A DNA stretch of 64,000 nucleotides from Taeniopygia guttata (GCF_048771995.1 NC_133063.1:14494063-14558062); one strand, 5' to 3'; counted from the first letter of the stretch, positions 1 to 14,700 are shown. Program-made: numbers and translations. Notes: generated from the sequence alone by a model not told the origin.

Positions 1-2471
1 TCCCTCTCCTGGTATTCCTCCCCTCACAGCCTCATATCTCTGAGCTGGTCGGATCCTAGAGGGGGCTGCGTGGAGTGGGGGAAAACTACAGAAATTACAC
101 CCTAATTTCCACATTTCCACAGCCACATTTTGTTCATTATAAAGAAACAATATAATCACAAAAGCTAAATGATATTTAAGAAGTTATAGGGAAACAGGAC
201 TCCACAATTCTCAACACAAAAAAGCTGACATGGACTTCTATACACCCAGGCAAGAGTAGAATCATCCTGTATCACCAAAATGTGCATCAATGGCTACATT
301 TTATAGAACTACTTTCTCAAAATAAACCTGCCTTATAAGTACTTTGGTCAGTCATCATAGACTAATGAGCTGCTTTGCAATAAAATAGGTAGTTTAAAAT
401 TATGAGGCATACTAGTATTGTGTGTGGTGCAAAATGGTGGTGAAGGAGTAAAAATGTTGTGAAGATGACCTTAGCCGGGTGTTCATCACCTGTTACAATA
501 GCAGTTGCAATCTCAGTGGAAGGCTGACAGAGACTACGAAGTGGAGAGGAAAACAAATGGTTCTTGATGAAAACTTAATGGAAATAATAGAGAATATATT
601 TAATTTATAGAGATCAGAGACAGGATGAATTTAAATACAAATATTTACTATATTAACTTTTGTAAACAGCAATAAAACATCACAACAGGTGTTTGACATA
701 GCCTGCAATTTTATTTTTTTTTTGCCTTTAAAAAGTGTAGAGTAATTTCAATATTTGTTTTTATTTTCATTTGTTGAAAAAGGCTTTAACAAATGGCAGG
801 CTTTAGTCTTCCATAATGCTGGAAGCAGGACATTCCCTGATAAGAAGCAGATTTTCCTTGCTTAATATTCTTATTCTTTAAAAATGTAGCAAAATATTTA
901 ATTGTGGAACATCTGCAATGACCCTGATAAAAATAAGAGGCTACAGGGAAAATATTTGCTCAATCATTCTTTTTCTTCAATCGCAAAAACAAATACTTGG
1001 CTTGCGCACACAGAGTAGGAAGACTAGCCCAAATCCAGCACATAGAAGGCATCTTTCTAGAAACTTCAAGGAACACTGAATTCTGAAGAAATTTCACAAG
1101 CCTCCAGCAAAACTCTGGCCTTTGTTTCATCACAAAAACCCAACAAGAATAGTCTAATTAGTGGCAAATAGCAAGCTCCTTCAGAGTCTCTTACCCATAG
1201 GAATAATTCATACTCTGGAATGTGGAATCACTCCACAGCCACTGACTATGCATCTAACCAAAGATGCTGTAAGTGTATCTTGGCTAGAGATGCAGTTGTG
1301 CAGGCAAAATGTGCTGTTGAAACCAAGAGAGAAACATAAAATGAATGTCCTTATGTCAAAGGCCAACAAGGGAATAAACTGAGCTGAGGGAAAACCATGG
1401 AGAGCTGAGTGGTGGCTGTAAGGATGAGAAAGGTGGGAAAGGTGAAATTCATTGAGTGGTCTTCAAGAGGGAGTTGCCCCTGTCCTGTGGAGGGTTATCC
1501 CCTAACTCAGACCTCTCTTGCAGCCACAGAAGTTCTTCATTCACTTTTAAAGACTCAGAATTTAACTAAATTGTTCTTTCACTGCTCTTTGCAATATGCT
1601 ACAGTGGACTGTTGCTTGGTTTTATTAAGACCAGGAGTTATTTTCTTAAAATCTGGTGTTATTTTCTTAAATTCACAACACTCTGATTCATTACAAGATG
1701 ACAGTGCAGAATAATGACTCTCTTCTCCTTTATTTTTAAAATAAAGGTTTAAAAAACCATAGTCTGTCTTCTGAAGTCTTCTCATGGAGACCCAGGGGCT
1801 TACAGCCCTCATGGAATGGTTGTGTACCTGCATCATGCAACAGAATCTACTGCTATTGGATCTGATAAATGTACCTGGTGTTTGCATCAGTCTTTCTGTT
1901 CCATAAAAATAATGAAACCAAGCAACACTCCTGTTATAGTACCAGGGCTTTGCTTATTTTCAATAATAATGTCCAGGACAAAGTAGATTTTTAATTGCAT
2001 AAGGCTTCCATGCTGGATAAAAGATATTGAGGTATTTGATATAAGGTTTACACAAGACTCGAGTATTAGCAGTATTTTGGTAATTGTTCTAAGCTCCATA
2101 TTTTTCTAATGTCCTTGAAATTAGCAGTCATGCACATTTATGCATTATTCCATATTGATTAAAAGCAACACTACACATATCAGGGTGTCATGTTTTCTTT
2201 AGATCCTCTACATAGACTTCCATGAATTTAAAGTTCAAAGTATTGTGAAATCACTTAAAATGCACAGCCATATATGTAATTTCCTCTCTTTTGAGTAATT
2301 GTCAATAGCAGTAAGCACCTATTTCATTATTTTTCATGAGACAGTATATTGTAATTATTTAGCCAAAAGTTAAAATTTTTCCCAAGATGATGTTACTATC
2401 ATACATCACTTCCTCATCTCCCTGCTGACATTGCTCCCACAAGGACAGTGCTTGGACCAAACCTGTCCAAC
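1..2471. other. AT-rich noncoding sequence, no gene seen
   Basis: Only short chance ORFs of at most about 100 codons occur here, without recognisable domains or coherent splice-site context. No repeat family was recognised. A short direct repeat of TTATTTTCTTAAA occurs near 1631-1673. This is probably intergenic sequence far upstream of PTCH1. Confidence 0.6.
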
Positions 2472-3065
2472 TGTCCTAGCTTGCAAGGCAAGATGTATTC
2501 TATTTGCCATCTGTTAGAGGTGTGGCAGTTGTCTTTTGTTAATTGGGCAGTTTTCTTTATCTCTTCCACAAACCAATGCTCCATCCAGGGAGATATTTTC
2601 TGTTAATGGGCCATTGAGTCTCACTGCATGACTGATAAAATTACAGCATCCCATTGTGAGATGCTCCACCCAGAGCAAGAAGGCAAGCATTCCTAACTGG
2701 ATATAATCTGAGTTTTTGGGGCACCAGACTCAGCCTTTCCACTGGATTACCAGAGCAGCTGCCTTTTCCACTGGACCTTCAGTGGAAGACTATACCTTTC
2801 TACAGGATCACTGCTCTGACAGAACCACATCTGCCACCCCAGGAGGATGCAGCCACAATTCCAATTGGACTGCTACAAACCCTGTCCAACAGGGTGTCAG
2901 GTTGTATTCTGATCTGACAGTGATTTTTCTTTTATATTATTGCACATATTTTGGGGGTGTTTTTTTTTCACTTTTCCTAATAAATTTTATTTCTGACTTG
3001 GAGTCTCTCACTGGTTTTGTCTTCAAACCAAAACAACAACCCAAAGGATTCAGATGCTTAGCAAT
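2472..3065 (+). mobile_element. Solo LTR of an avian endogenous retrovirus
   Basis: The element starts with TGTCC, just after CCAAC, and runs to an AC-rich end around 3045-3065. A polyadenylation signal (AATAAA at about 2980) sits in a T-rich stretch near the 3' end, which is typical LTR layout. A diverged copy of its first 240 bases recurs at about 30,683-30,915, which shows it is a dispersed repeat. No internal retroviral genes flank it, so it is read as a solo LTR left by recombination between two LTRs. The exact ends and target-site duplication were not settled. The 117-codon ORF inside it is taken as chance. Confidence 0.7.
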
Positions 3066-6000
3066 GTGAGCAGGAGTCAGACTTCAACCATTTACTGAGC
3101 AATTAGATGAATCTGTATTACACACAGTAACACAAAGGTAGAGTCGATTTATCCATAGTAATTCAGTGGAATTCAAACCTCAGAAACACTAAGGTAGTCC
3201 ACAATCAAAGTGCTGATTCAATTCTGAAAGAGAAACATTAAAAAGAAAATAGTACATTCTCATAATAAGCTGCAGGTAATTCCAAGAAAGAAGTTTAAGA
3301 ATAGATGTATCATAAAAAATGATAGGCAGGTAATTATTTCAAAGAACCCCAAAATCTGAGTTTCAGATTAACCACAAGCTTAAGTTTTATCTAACAATTA
3401 CCTCACCCAAAGCTGATTTAGGAATTTGAACTATATAGCGTACAAACCTCATACAGAGCAATACCCCATCTCATATATAGTGATAGCCCATATATTCAAG
3501 CATATGTGAATAATTTTAAGCCACAAACAAATATTGCAAAATTCTATTCTATCATACTTTTCATTAAGTTTGCCTATATGTTAGAATAATATGATCCCAG
3601 AATCTTAGTTTTAAATTACACTGCAAGTAAAATGTTGGTTTAAAAGATGTTATAATGAAATGAGATGTAAATCTACAGCTACAAAATTCCAAATGTTAAT
3701 TCAGTGAAGAAAAATTACAGCTTTTTTGGGATCAGAGAGGGCTTTGAATGTACAGTAGTTCATTTGTTAATGAATGCAGAATAGCCAGGAAATAAGAGAC
3801 CTGTTTCATTATGGCTGCCCCACAGTTACTCTAACCCTTATATTGCAAGAGCATGAAGAGAATAAAAACTTCTTAAGCTGGTTGTCCTTTACTCTGAGAC
3901 AGGATAATCTTTGAGAAACATTTTACGGTGCATCTTTTGAAGAAAAGTGCATTAGTCTTTCCTGAAAAAACATTTGGTTGACCTTGAAAATAAAGCATTA
4001 ATGAGAAGTATGAGCAGAAGTTTTCATTATTCCTTAAGCCCTCCCTTCAGAGAGACAAAAAATTTCTCCCTCCATTGCAGCTCCACAATACCCAGTTGCC
4101 AAGCAACTGATCTTTTATGGTGGATCTCCATGGCAACTGATGTAAACAAAATCATAAATCCCATTACCTAACTAATACTAAGGCTGTGCTATAAAAGGAG
4201 AAAGAATCATGCTGAAGTTTAAAGACATAATACATAAGAGTGACAATGAGATTTAAAAAAAACCAAAAAGTGTTGCTGAAATTACAGTTGTTATGTTTTT
4301 TTTACCAAACTTTCTAATTTTGCAATTTTCTGAAAGCCATTCCAAATAAATTTTCTCCTAATTTATTAAGTGCATTTTCAGCATAATTATGCTGCATGGG
4401 GAAACCACTACACTTGATGGGTAAAACTGCAATCACCATTAAGACCAGCCTGTGCATGGAAGAATTGTGCTAACATTGTACTAGTGAGTTGAAGAGCCTT
4501 TAGGAGATAAAACAAAGCTGAAGTTGACTGGTAAACTAGGGTGGCTAAGCAGGTTCGACTATTCTTCCCTGTGAAAAAGTCAGAATAGAAGTTAGAACAC
4601 AAAGTTCATCTTTGCTCCAGGTGAGAAATTCAGGCTGGTGAGAACCAGGTCAGAATAGAACACAAGCTCCTGGACTCTTCAGAAGGGCTTTGCAGCTATG
4701 ACAAAAAGACCAGGACAAGGTACAGACCTGAACTATGCATGCAGCACTTTCTTTATCTCAGTGGTTGTAACACCCACTTGGACACCCTCATCAACAAATA
4801 ATTTTAGCAGAGTCCTTTAAAGATAGAAAAAATTTAATTTTCCATTTTTGAGTGGAAATAAGTCTCATTTGCATTTCTTTGTTCAGTTTAGTCTCTGTTT
4901 ATATGTTTCCCTGTATGCCACAAGCAGCAAATGTCTGGGTCTTTTCTCTTCTTAAAGCCCTCTTTCTGGATAGACTCTGTCTTTTAAATATCAGTTAGGC
5001 ATGTGCACTCACAATCTCCCCTAAGATGGCACCTAGTTAAATCACTAACTTTTGTTATATTGTCATGCATCTAAAAAGTGATCCATAGCTGGCACTTTTG
5101 TGACTGATCCTACTTGTAAATATAATCAGCTTGCAGTATATCCAAATACAAAGAAATCAGCATACATACAGATCTATGTATTCTCTTTTAAAACTGACCA
5201 TAACATTTGTTTCTTGAGCAGTGTGTATTCAAGTTATACTTCCAAGAAGGAAAGAAATTTTTGTATCCATACTATTAATCACACTTTTCTTATCTGGATT
5301 TATAATGCAGATTGATTTTAGAACTGATCAATTTATAACTGATCAATTTTAGAAACAAGTATATGTTTTGTGTTAGACATTTAACAAATTTTTAAAGTAT
5401 GCAAGAGTGAAAATTCACAACTGCAAACTAAGAGTGGCAAGAGTATTACAGTTTTGAGTGTACACAAATTATTCTAAAGTACTGACTATTCCTTGTGTGA
5501 ACATCTGTAGTCTTAAAAAAACTATATACATTAACGGATTTTGCATGGAGCAAGAAATAAAAAAAGGAAAATTTTAATTTATAGAGACCTTCACTGGAAG
5601 AGTTTGTAGATTTCTTCTGTCCCTTATTGGCTCAAAGCAGTATCTTTTAAAATGGATTACTAAATACTGAAGGAAGGACTGAAGAATCCATACGTTGAAC
5701 CTTAAGTATGTACAGTCTAGGTCAAACAATATACTTTTCAGATACATGTTACTATATTATGGCATTCCATAGTTCAAATTGGACTAACCAGTACATTTCT
5801 TTTTAAAAAAGAGTTATGTACCTGTCATTTAATGTTTCTTTTAGAGACAAAAGCCCTTTAAGAAATGTTAAGTGAAATTCACAATAGTCCTTGTCAATGA
5901 TAATTAAGTCCTTTAGCAACTCTCTAGACTCTAAAAACTTGTTTTGATAGTAAGACAGACATACCAGAAATTCCTTGAAGTACCTCTCTAGCTCTGCCTG

Positions 6001-6139
6001 AGGACCTAGAGAAGAATGAAGAATCTGGGTCTTTTTGTAAGAATGTTGTGGAGTTTGTGTGGTCTCCCTTTCTCAGTTAAATTACTCTCTAATTGCTTTA
6101 CAAATATAGTTTGAGTCAGAAAAGGATTGGAACAGCAAA
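3066..6139. other. AT-rich noncoding sequence, no gene seen
   Basis: No coding exon or repeat family was recognised. A short direct duplication of AACTGATCAATTT occurs at about 5320-5350. The sequence is typical of an intergenic desert. Confidence 0.55.
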
Positions 6140-6592
6140 TCCTTGGAATCATAGAAAAATAGGACCACAGAAATATAGAATCGGAGAATGGTTTGTGTTG
6201 AAAGGGACATGAAAGGTCATGTAGTTCCAGCCCTCCTTCCATGGGCGGGGACACCTTCCTCTAGACCAGGTTGCTTAGGATCCTCTGCAGCCCAGACTTG
6301 AACACCTCCAATGATGGGGAGTCCACAACTTCCCTGGATAATCTGTTGCAATGTCTCACTCCCCTTACTGTAAAAACTTTCTTCTCAACATTAATCTAAA
6401 ACTGCTCTCTTTCAGCCTTAGGTCATTCTCCTTTGCCTTATCATGGCATGCTGTTGTGAAAAATCCCTCTCCAGACACCTTCTAGGACCCTTTTAGGTTT
6501 TGGAAGGCCATCACAAGGTCTTTCTGGAGCCCTCTCTTCTCCACATTGAGTGACCTGAACTGTCTCAACCTGTCTCCACTGTCCAAGTGGAG
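6140..6592 (-). mobile_element. CR1 LINE, 3' end in antisense orientation
   Basis: Read on the minus strand, this is the 3' terminal part of a chicken-repeat-1 (CR1) LINE. The 3' tail is the repeated GAATCATAG/GAATAT-type motif at 6140-6190, followed inward by text typical of the CR1 3' untranslated region. It ends abruptly near 6592, where sequence of the opposite polarity from the same family begins. The copy is 5' truncated and noncoding. Confidence 0.85.
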
Positions 6593-7235
6593 AGCAGTGA
6601 TGAGTGGTGTCCTCAGGGGTCAGTACTGGCACTGGGACTGTTCCACATCTCTGTCAGTGACACGGACAGTGGGACTGAGTTCACACTCAGCAGGTTTGCT
6701 GATGACACCAAGCTGAGTGGTGCAGTCAACACACCCAAGTGAAAGGATGTCATCCAGAGGGACATTGACAGACTGGAGGGGTGGGCAAACCTCATGAGGT
6801 TCAGTAAGGGCAAGTGCAGGGTCCTACACTTGTACTAGGGCAATCCTAAGCCCAGGCTGGGCTGAAATAGATCAAGAGCAGTCCTGGTGCTGTTTGTGGA
6901 GGAAAAGCTTAATATAATTTGGGCATAAGCACTTACAGCCCAGAAAGCCAGTTGTATCACAGGCTGCATCCAAAGCAGTGTGGGCAGTAGTGTGAGGGAG
7001 GGAACTCCCTGCCTCAGCTGTGCTCTGGTGAGACCCCACCTGGAGTGCTGTGCCCAATTCAGGGGCCTCCAACACAAGAATGACAAGAACCCGTTGTAAG
7101 GAGTCCAGAGGAGGCCACTAAGTCGATCAGAGGGCTGAAGCACCTCTCCTATGAAGACAGGCTGAGAGTTGTGGTTGTTTAACCTGGAGACGAACATGCT
7201 CTATGGAGGCCTAACAGCAGCCTTACAGTTGACTG
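6593..7235 (+). mobile_element. CR1 LINE fragment, sense, end of the reverse transcriptase region
   Basis: The plus strand reads as the C-terminal part of CR1 ORF2. Codons around 6690-6730 spell a decayed GFADDTKLSG stretch, the reverse transcriptase catalytic F/Y-A-D-D motif region. The usual CR1 phrasing follows, down to about 7190. In-frame stops and indels show that it is dead. It abuts the antisense CR1 3' end at 6592, head to head, as if one element carried an inverted segment. Confidence 0.8.
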
Positions 7236-7254
7236 CAACTTTTTGAATATGACC

Positions 7255-8790
7255 ATCTAGCAAATTCCTAACTGACTAAGTGATCCACCCAACAAGTCCA
7301 CATATTTCCAGTTTAAAGGATGAAGCTGGGGACAATGCCCACTGCTTAGCTCAAGGCCAGGTAGATGACATCTGCTGCCCTTCTTTTCTTGCATCATTGT
7401 TGTAACCCTACCATAGAAAGCCACTAAATTTTTCAGGACATCTTGGCTGCCATCTTCTTATTTTTCATGTGTTCTTATTGCTTTTTTTAAAATCAAGGCT
7501 TATATTTCCCCGTTTTAGAGTCAGTGGGAACTCCATCAAATCGCCATGACTCTTCAACTACAATGGGTAGTAGTTTAACCACTCCCTTGGCCAGTTCCCT
7601 CAAGAGCCTCAGATGCATCTTATCAGGTCCCATGGATCTGTGCACCCTCAGATTGCTCAGATGTTCTTGAGCCTGATCTTCTCCTGCAGGCAGGGCAGTT
7701 CTTCATTTTCCCAATCCCTGCTTTCCACTTCTGCAACTTGGGCAGTGTGCACGGTGCACTTGCTGGTGAAGACTGAGGCAAAAAAGTAATTGAGTATCGC
7801 AGCCTTCTCCATATCTTTGGTAACCAGGTTTCCCGTATCCTTCCTGAGAAGACTCGCATTTTCCCCAGCCTTTCATTTATTGCTAATATAGCTAAAGAAC
7901 CTTTTTTTTGAATCCTTGATTTCCTTGACCAGATTTACATCTGCCAGTGGTTTGTCTTTCCTAATAATCTCCACAGCTGTTCAAATAATTTCTTTGTATT
8001 GCTCTCAGGCTACCTTGTCTTGTTTTCATATTCAGTAATGTCTCAGTTTGTGTTTAAATTTGTCCAAGGTCTCCTTGTTCATCCATGAAGACGTCCAGGC
8101 CTTCTGCCTGATTCTCTCTTTGTAGGGATGCATTGCTCACAAGCTTGGAAGAGACAATCCTCCAATATCATACAGGTCTCTTGGGCCCCTTTTCCTTTCC
8201 AGACTCTGTCCCATGGCACTCTACCAAGGAGATCCTTCAAGAGGCCAGAGTCAGCTCTCCTAAGTCCAGCACATTCATCTTACTTCTCTCCCTCCTCATT
8301 GCCCAGGAATCTCAAACTCCACAGTTTCATGGTCACTGCAGCCCAGCCTGCCCTTGGGATTGACACTCCCCACCAGGCCCTTCTTGTTGGTGAGAATATG
8401 GTCCAGCTCAGTGCCTCCCCTCCTTGGCTCCTCTATCACTTGGAGAAGGAAATTACCATCAGTGCATTCCAAGGACCTCCTGGATTGTTTGTGCTCTGCT
8501 GTGCTCTCCCTCCAACAGGGGTTTGAATGCTCCTGAAGTCCACCATGAGGATCAGGGCTTGTGAATGTGAATCTGCTTCTATCCACCCATGGAGGGTCCC
8601 AACACCTCTGTCTACCTGATCAGGCAGCCTGTAGCAGATCCCCACAATAAAATCACCTGTCGCTGACCTTCTTTCACTCCTAAGCCATAAACTCTCAGTC
8701 AGCTTGTCATCCTTCCCCAGGTGGAGGTCCATGCACTCCAGAGAGTGTTCCATGCACTCGTGAGAGTATCCTCTCACTCTCCTTGGCTTT
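7255..8790 (-). mobile_element. CR1 LINE fragment, antisense, 5' part of ORF2
   Basis: On the minus strand this reads as an earlier part of CR1 ORF2, covering the endonuclease side and the start of reverse transcriptase. Its antisense text is characteristic of avian CR1, for example the segment around 7580-7860 and that around 8380-8600. Frame is broken many times. The 130-codon minus-strand ORF at 8436-8828 and the plus-strand ORF at 8128-8526 are remnants or shadows of it. Together with 6140-7235 it may be one long CR1 with an inverted middle, or two nested insertions. Confidence 0.8.
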
Positions 8791-11700
8791 CTAACCACAG
8801 CTGTGATGGATGAAGATTTTTCTGTCATTATGTAAAGAACCTTCGACCTGCATAAATCAGTAAGAAATTATACTAGATGGTGTTGGGCTCTGTAGACAAA
8901 GTAGCCAAATATTTATATTTCTGCTTGTCTGCACATTGTTTGGATGAGAATAATAATAAAGGCACATAGCACCAATTGACAGTTGGCATCACAAAACTAG
9001 GCAAAATTCCACAGTTTCTGTTCCTGTGTGAGCCAGGACTGGAAATATATTGATGCTGTAGATCACATATTTATTAGCAGACTGGGTGCAACAAATGGCT
9101 ATTCTTCTGCAGACTGGTCAGAACAAAAGCATTATACCTTTAAGTAAATGTGGCGTTCTCCCAGTATTTTGGAAAACAATGAGTAATTAGGGGTCTTGGT
9201 GATAAATTTGGGTTAATATTACACTCTGCACCAGCTTCCAGATTAACAAGAATACCTAGAAATTAAGTATCTGCATCAGAACCTCTGTACATCTCAACTG
9301 TGCTGATGCACATGAATTAATAGAAGAGTAGAACAGTACCTGGAAGATATAACCTAAACAATGGTAAGTAAGGCATTCAGAAACATATGCATTACATGGA
9401 GAGCCTCAGTATCAAGAACTCAGAGGCCCGTACAGTTTTCAAAATTATGAATTACTGTTCCTCATAAAAAGGAGAAGTATGTTTGTCATTTTGGTTGACT
9501 CAGACTCAGACTGCAGTCAGAAGTGTCTTGATTTTTTCATATTTAGGACTTTATTGCACATTCCTGATCATTTAACTGAGCAATATGCAATATTCCTGCT
9601 CATTTAACTGGGAAAAATGTATTGACTTCATATGAAGGATGCTAGAAGGAGGTTGTCACTTTTCCTGCTGCTCCAACAAGAGAGATCATTGGATCCTACA
9701 CACAGGTGAGAAAATAATGTACTGTCAACCCTCCTGCCTTGCTGTTAGGTCAAACCATGCCCTGCTAGTTATTCCCCAAGACCCCTTTTCTTCCCATTGG
9801 TAAAATGGCACCCAGATGGAAATGCAACAATGAAGCACTCATGCATATTGAGGACATGAATTGAAATTGTCATGTGGCTAATTCTTTTGGTGGGTATGAC
9901 TTTTCAAAACCCAGACCAAAACAGGAAATGTTTCAGCCTTTGAGCCCCACTGCAGAAGGCTGAGAAGGACAGGTTAGACTGTCTTTTTACAGAGCTGAAT
10001 GGCTCAAGCCTTGTACGACTCCTGTGCTCTCAAGTGCAGACCTCACAAGCAGGCGTGTGTGAGTGTATTGAAAATTCAGAGGATTATACAATTTGACATC
10101 TGCACCTCAAACCTGGCTGTACCACTGCAAATGTTTATGAAAACCATAAATAAATATCTTGTCTTTCAGGGAAGTCCTAGCATGCCAAGATTTTCCTTAC
10201 AACTACCCTGATCATCAGAAAATCCCACATGACCAAATAGAGAGTAAATGATGAAAAAAATTTGTAGAAATCTGTAACAAAGATTAACCACTAAATTAAT
10301 TCCTACCCTTTTGACATATTTATTATTCTTACTCAAATTTTGTGTTTAAAATTGTTGTCAAAGTGATTTTAAAAACAGAAATTATTTGTTCTTTTTTTTG
10401 TCAATGCAGTCATATAAGAAAAAATTTATAAGTGTTGTTTATAGATAGATTTAAATAAAGTAAGATTTAAATTATTTAAACATTTTTAAAATCTTAAATT
10501 AAGACAGATTTAAATAACAGTAATACCTCTGTAATCTTAATTTCCAAATGCAACCAGATTGACACCTATATGTGTTCATCTGACTTCCTGGATTTCAAGG
10601 AATTAAACTGTATTCTTACTCTCATGGTAAAATCAGCTTTCCTGCAGCTGTAAAGTTTCTACCTGGGTATGTAACTATGATCAGTAATAGAAATACCATA
10701 TCAATAACACTTAACTTTACACACAGTCTTCACAAAGTTTGAAAAACTCTCAACTTGTTATTGACTATAGAGACTGTATATCCATATGGCATCACAAAAT
10801 ACTGTTTAGACTATCTCTTTGGGATTAATTGTGCCTCTCCAATGCTATAGAATAGATTGCTTATTTTAATTTGTTGTTGCATGACATCAAGTTTGCATCT
10901 AGAAAGGTTCTCCCTAGTGTCTTCTAAGTACTTTTTGTAATTCTCTTAAGTCTTCCTAAGAATAGTTTCCCCTTTGAAAAGGGACATTAGATGAAAATGG
11001 AAGGAAATCCTTGATCACACAGAACATACGCTATTATTGCAGTATGTATTCTTACCAGAGAACAAACACTTCCTCCATAAATATTAGAACCCATCTTTTA
11101 TGTCTCAGAGATGGACAGAAGAGGGAGTGGTTTGCCATCATCTTTTTAAGAGTCTTTTGCCTAATCTCAAAGTGTCTTTTTAGCAATAAGATAAAGGTTC
11201 TTTTTACCACTCTTTCCTATAAAGCTCAAGAAAATCAGAAAATAAGGTAGAAGGAATGCAAAAAATTCACAGGCCAGTATTTAATTCCAGAAATTAACCA
11301 AATGCCTTTGAAATTCACTGGATACAGCTAAGCTCTCAAGTACCACTGCATTTGATTTCAGAAGAGCATGGAGGGTATAGCCTAGCCTAAAGGTTATTGT
11401 CACAGAGCAAGCATAATTTCCAGACAAAGATATCAAACCTACCACCAAATAAAACATACAGACACGCTATAAGTGCAGATGGTTCCCAGACCAAGTAAGG
11501 TGAAAATATGATCTGTTTCTTCCAGCACTTCAAGTGTTTTGATGGAAAGGAGGTGGACTAGTTAAATAAGATGAATGACAGTGGATACAGGTAATAACCA
11601 CATACAATTAAGAAAATATTTTTCATAATCGTAAGTCCACTCCAGTCACTCAGAGGAGGTATTCCCAGTTTTTCTGGAAAATGGCACCTGTTCAGTAGAA

Positions 11701-14700
11701 GTACTGATTCTGTTGCACTTTAAAACCTTCCTGTTTCTCTTTCCCCACTGTACAAGCATTAGCATATTTTTTCCTCCATTCCAAGGTATCACTTCACTGT
11801 CTCATTTTCTGGCTGTGTTTGACTCAAGCATCTCTTACTCAGTGTTGTTGGCAGCCTTTCTTGCCCAGGTACTATAATTAAGCAGCATTACCACAGTTAG
11901 GTAAAAGTAATTACACTGAATTTTAGTTAGGAAGTCTATTGAGTTTCCTGCTTTTTCTGAAACTTGCTGGAGGAATACTGGTACACAAGGTTTTATCTAC
12001 ATTTTCCACCTGTAGCACATCATATAGTGAGATAGGACCTTTTTCTATAGTCTTACATGAAGAAAATCTCTCTCTATGCTAAGAATAAGCAAAGTATATT
12101 GACTAGACCCATCCTAAGCACATGCAGCTCATATCAACATTTTAATATGTTTTTAAGTTTAAGAAAGAAGTCCTAAATAACTAATTCAGTAAATTACACC
12201 TCTGTGTTTGCTTTCAAATGCTTTTAAGGGCAAGAGTCTTCACTTCTCTACCCCTCTTACACAACTGCGTAGTTCTTCGGTAGTGGGAGCAACGCTGGGA
12301 GATGTCAGAGTAACAACTGAGCGTGAGGCTAAGAGCTTAGCAGAATTTAAGAAAGGATTATACATTTATGTGGCTAATCAGACCATGAAAACTTATTTCA
12401 AACAATGTAAAAATTAAAGAAATAAATCTTAATTCTTAATTTCTGACAGCAACCACTACCTACTTAAGATCCATGTAGAGATTGTTACCAGTAAGTGGGT
12501 TACAGAAGAGGTATGTGACTAGCCTGCTCTTGCAGTAATGCAATTCCTATATTCCTTTATGGCTGTGCAATCAGGCCTGCTTTAGTTGCATCAGTGGCAG
12601 ACTGCAGTTTGCCACCTAAAAAAAAAATGGATACAATTCTACCTTGAAGAGCTGTTATACTTTGGAAGTACTAAACCAGTAAGGTTTTCTGCAGAAAAAG
12701 TGGCAAAAATGAATGTGATATGTATAGTATGAATATAAAAATACTTGCATTTTTTGCAAAGGAAAATGAGTCCTTCTGACATTTTTTTGGTGCTAAATTC
12801 TAAAAACCTCCTGTTCTCTTCTATTAACCAGCAGATTAGAAATGAGATAAAAAATAAAACAAGCAACACAGTTAAGAGAAATTCAGTGTGGAAAAGAATT
12901 ATAGTCTTTCTCAGAGTCATAAACAACAAGAAATATTTGGGTTTTTTTTCAAAAATAGTTCAACTTCAAAGATGTTCTGTGATTTCTGACTGTTGAAACA
13001 AAATGAGAATACAAAATATTTTTTATTTTTCTGTACTCCCTTTCTAAAGAAAAGGGTAGCCAGAAAAAGTGAAAACACAAATCACAAACATCTCCAAAAA
13101 ATGCTTTCAAAAGGCTTACTTATCTTTTAACTAACATTTGTTAGCTGTGGATTAGTGGAACAGCCTCTTGTAATTATGGTTGCTGTTCCATTTGTGGCTA
13201 TCTTCATGAGGACAGTCAATCTTTAAATTACAGGCTGACCACCCGGGAGCACAAGTATTGAATCGGCCACGTCTCCATAGGCACCACATTTGGATGATTA
13301 TCCCAAAAGATGACATGCTAACACACACACATACACAACAAAGAAGATTTATGCTCACAGCTTCAGAGTCACTTTCAGTCCCTGTAGTGGCTTTGAGTTC
13401 AATAAAACCAGGGTGGCCCCTGACATAATGCGTTCCAATTTAGTATGGGGGAAATCGCTGTTGAAGATAGTCTTTGTTAAACACCGGGCATTCTGACAGC
13501 TATCACAGCATCCTTCAGCTATAACTCAGTCACTGAGCTGCACTGGGAGTTAGGAAGCTGGACCAAAGAAAAGAGGTTTGGTTTGCTTAAAGGTTGTACA
13601 CATTTGGTTTGCTGTATACATTTGAAAGAGGCATACGTTTATGTTTCGTGTATACACATGTAGATACACACGTACACATATACACAAATGTATCAATTAG
13701 AAAGAGAAAAATAAATATTTTTGGTTCCTAGGAGTCTGGAAATGTTCATGTAAGTTTGTTGCTTTCTTTATTAATGCCTCAGGTCTTACCATTCAAATCA
13801 CCGCTTCCAAGACAAAAGCCTTCATGGTCTTTATTGCATGGAAATTAATCTTTCAGCCTTAATTTATAGTTCCTTAGTACCAGATCAAAGATCTAGTTCT
13901 CAAAAATCTGAGTCCAGAGAAATCAGTCAGCCAGCTAAGAATGTCAAGAGACTGTGCTGAACCAGCCTTCCTTTCTCTCATATCTCCACGTGCATCAGAG
14001 ATGCACCCAGATGTTGCCTGAAGGACTTGTAAAGAAAGTTGTTCCATCTTAAACAAAAATTTATGATGGCTAGTTTATAAATACACACAAATTCTTGACT
14101 AAAGGCCTTTCTGCAAGCTATACAGCAGATCTGGATACTTTGCCTTTGCCCAGGGCATAATTACAGGCAGATAAGCAATGTCATTCAAAACTAGCTCTCT
14201 TCCAGAAAATTTTATTTCATATATTCATTATCCAATAAATAATTCCTTTTGAATAAATTGTCAGAAAGAGACCCAGCAATCTTCAAAAATCCCACCCTAT
14301 GTAAACAAAGGCAAGGAATCTGGCTTTTACTCAGCTTTTCATTGTTTACTGTATAAATGTGTGCAATATATACAGACTTATAGATATATTTTGATGGCAT
14401 CTAGGAATTGGAGGATTTGGCTCCCCCTCATACAGGTCACCATATAAACACTCTTTTAGAAGGTGGTCCTTTCCCCAGAGGCCGTAGAAAATAATGCTAA
14501 GCCAATGGATGCTTCACTGTCTGTGCAAAGACATTTACCAAACAACTGCCAAATTACATACAAGCAATGCACCTCTGAACCAAAAATGTTTCAGTGTAGA
14601 GAGTTCCAGGTAGAAAGTGTAGACCTGCTGGTATTTTGCAATTGCAATGTGTATTCCAAATTTCTTCTAGAATGAGTAAAATTTGTCTGTTGAACTTTAA

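Noticed and set aside
13237..13245. GLI-like site GACCACCCG, and other one-mismatch sites near 15,058, 57,947 and 62,434
   Set aside because: One-mismatch matches are expected several times by chance in 64 kb, so they are not listed as sites.
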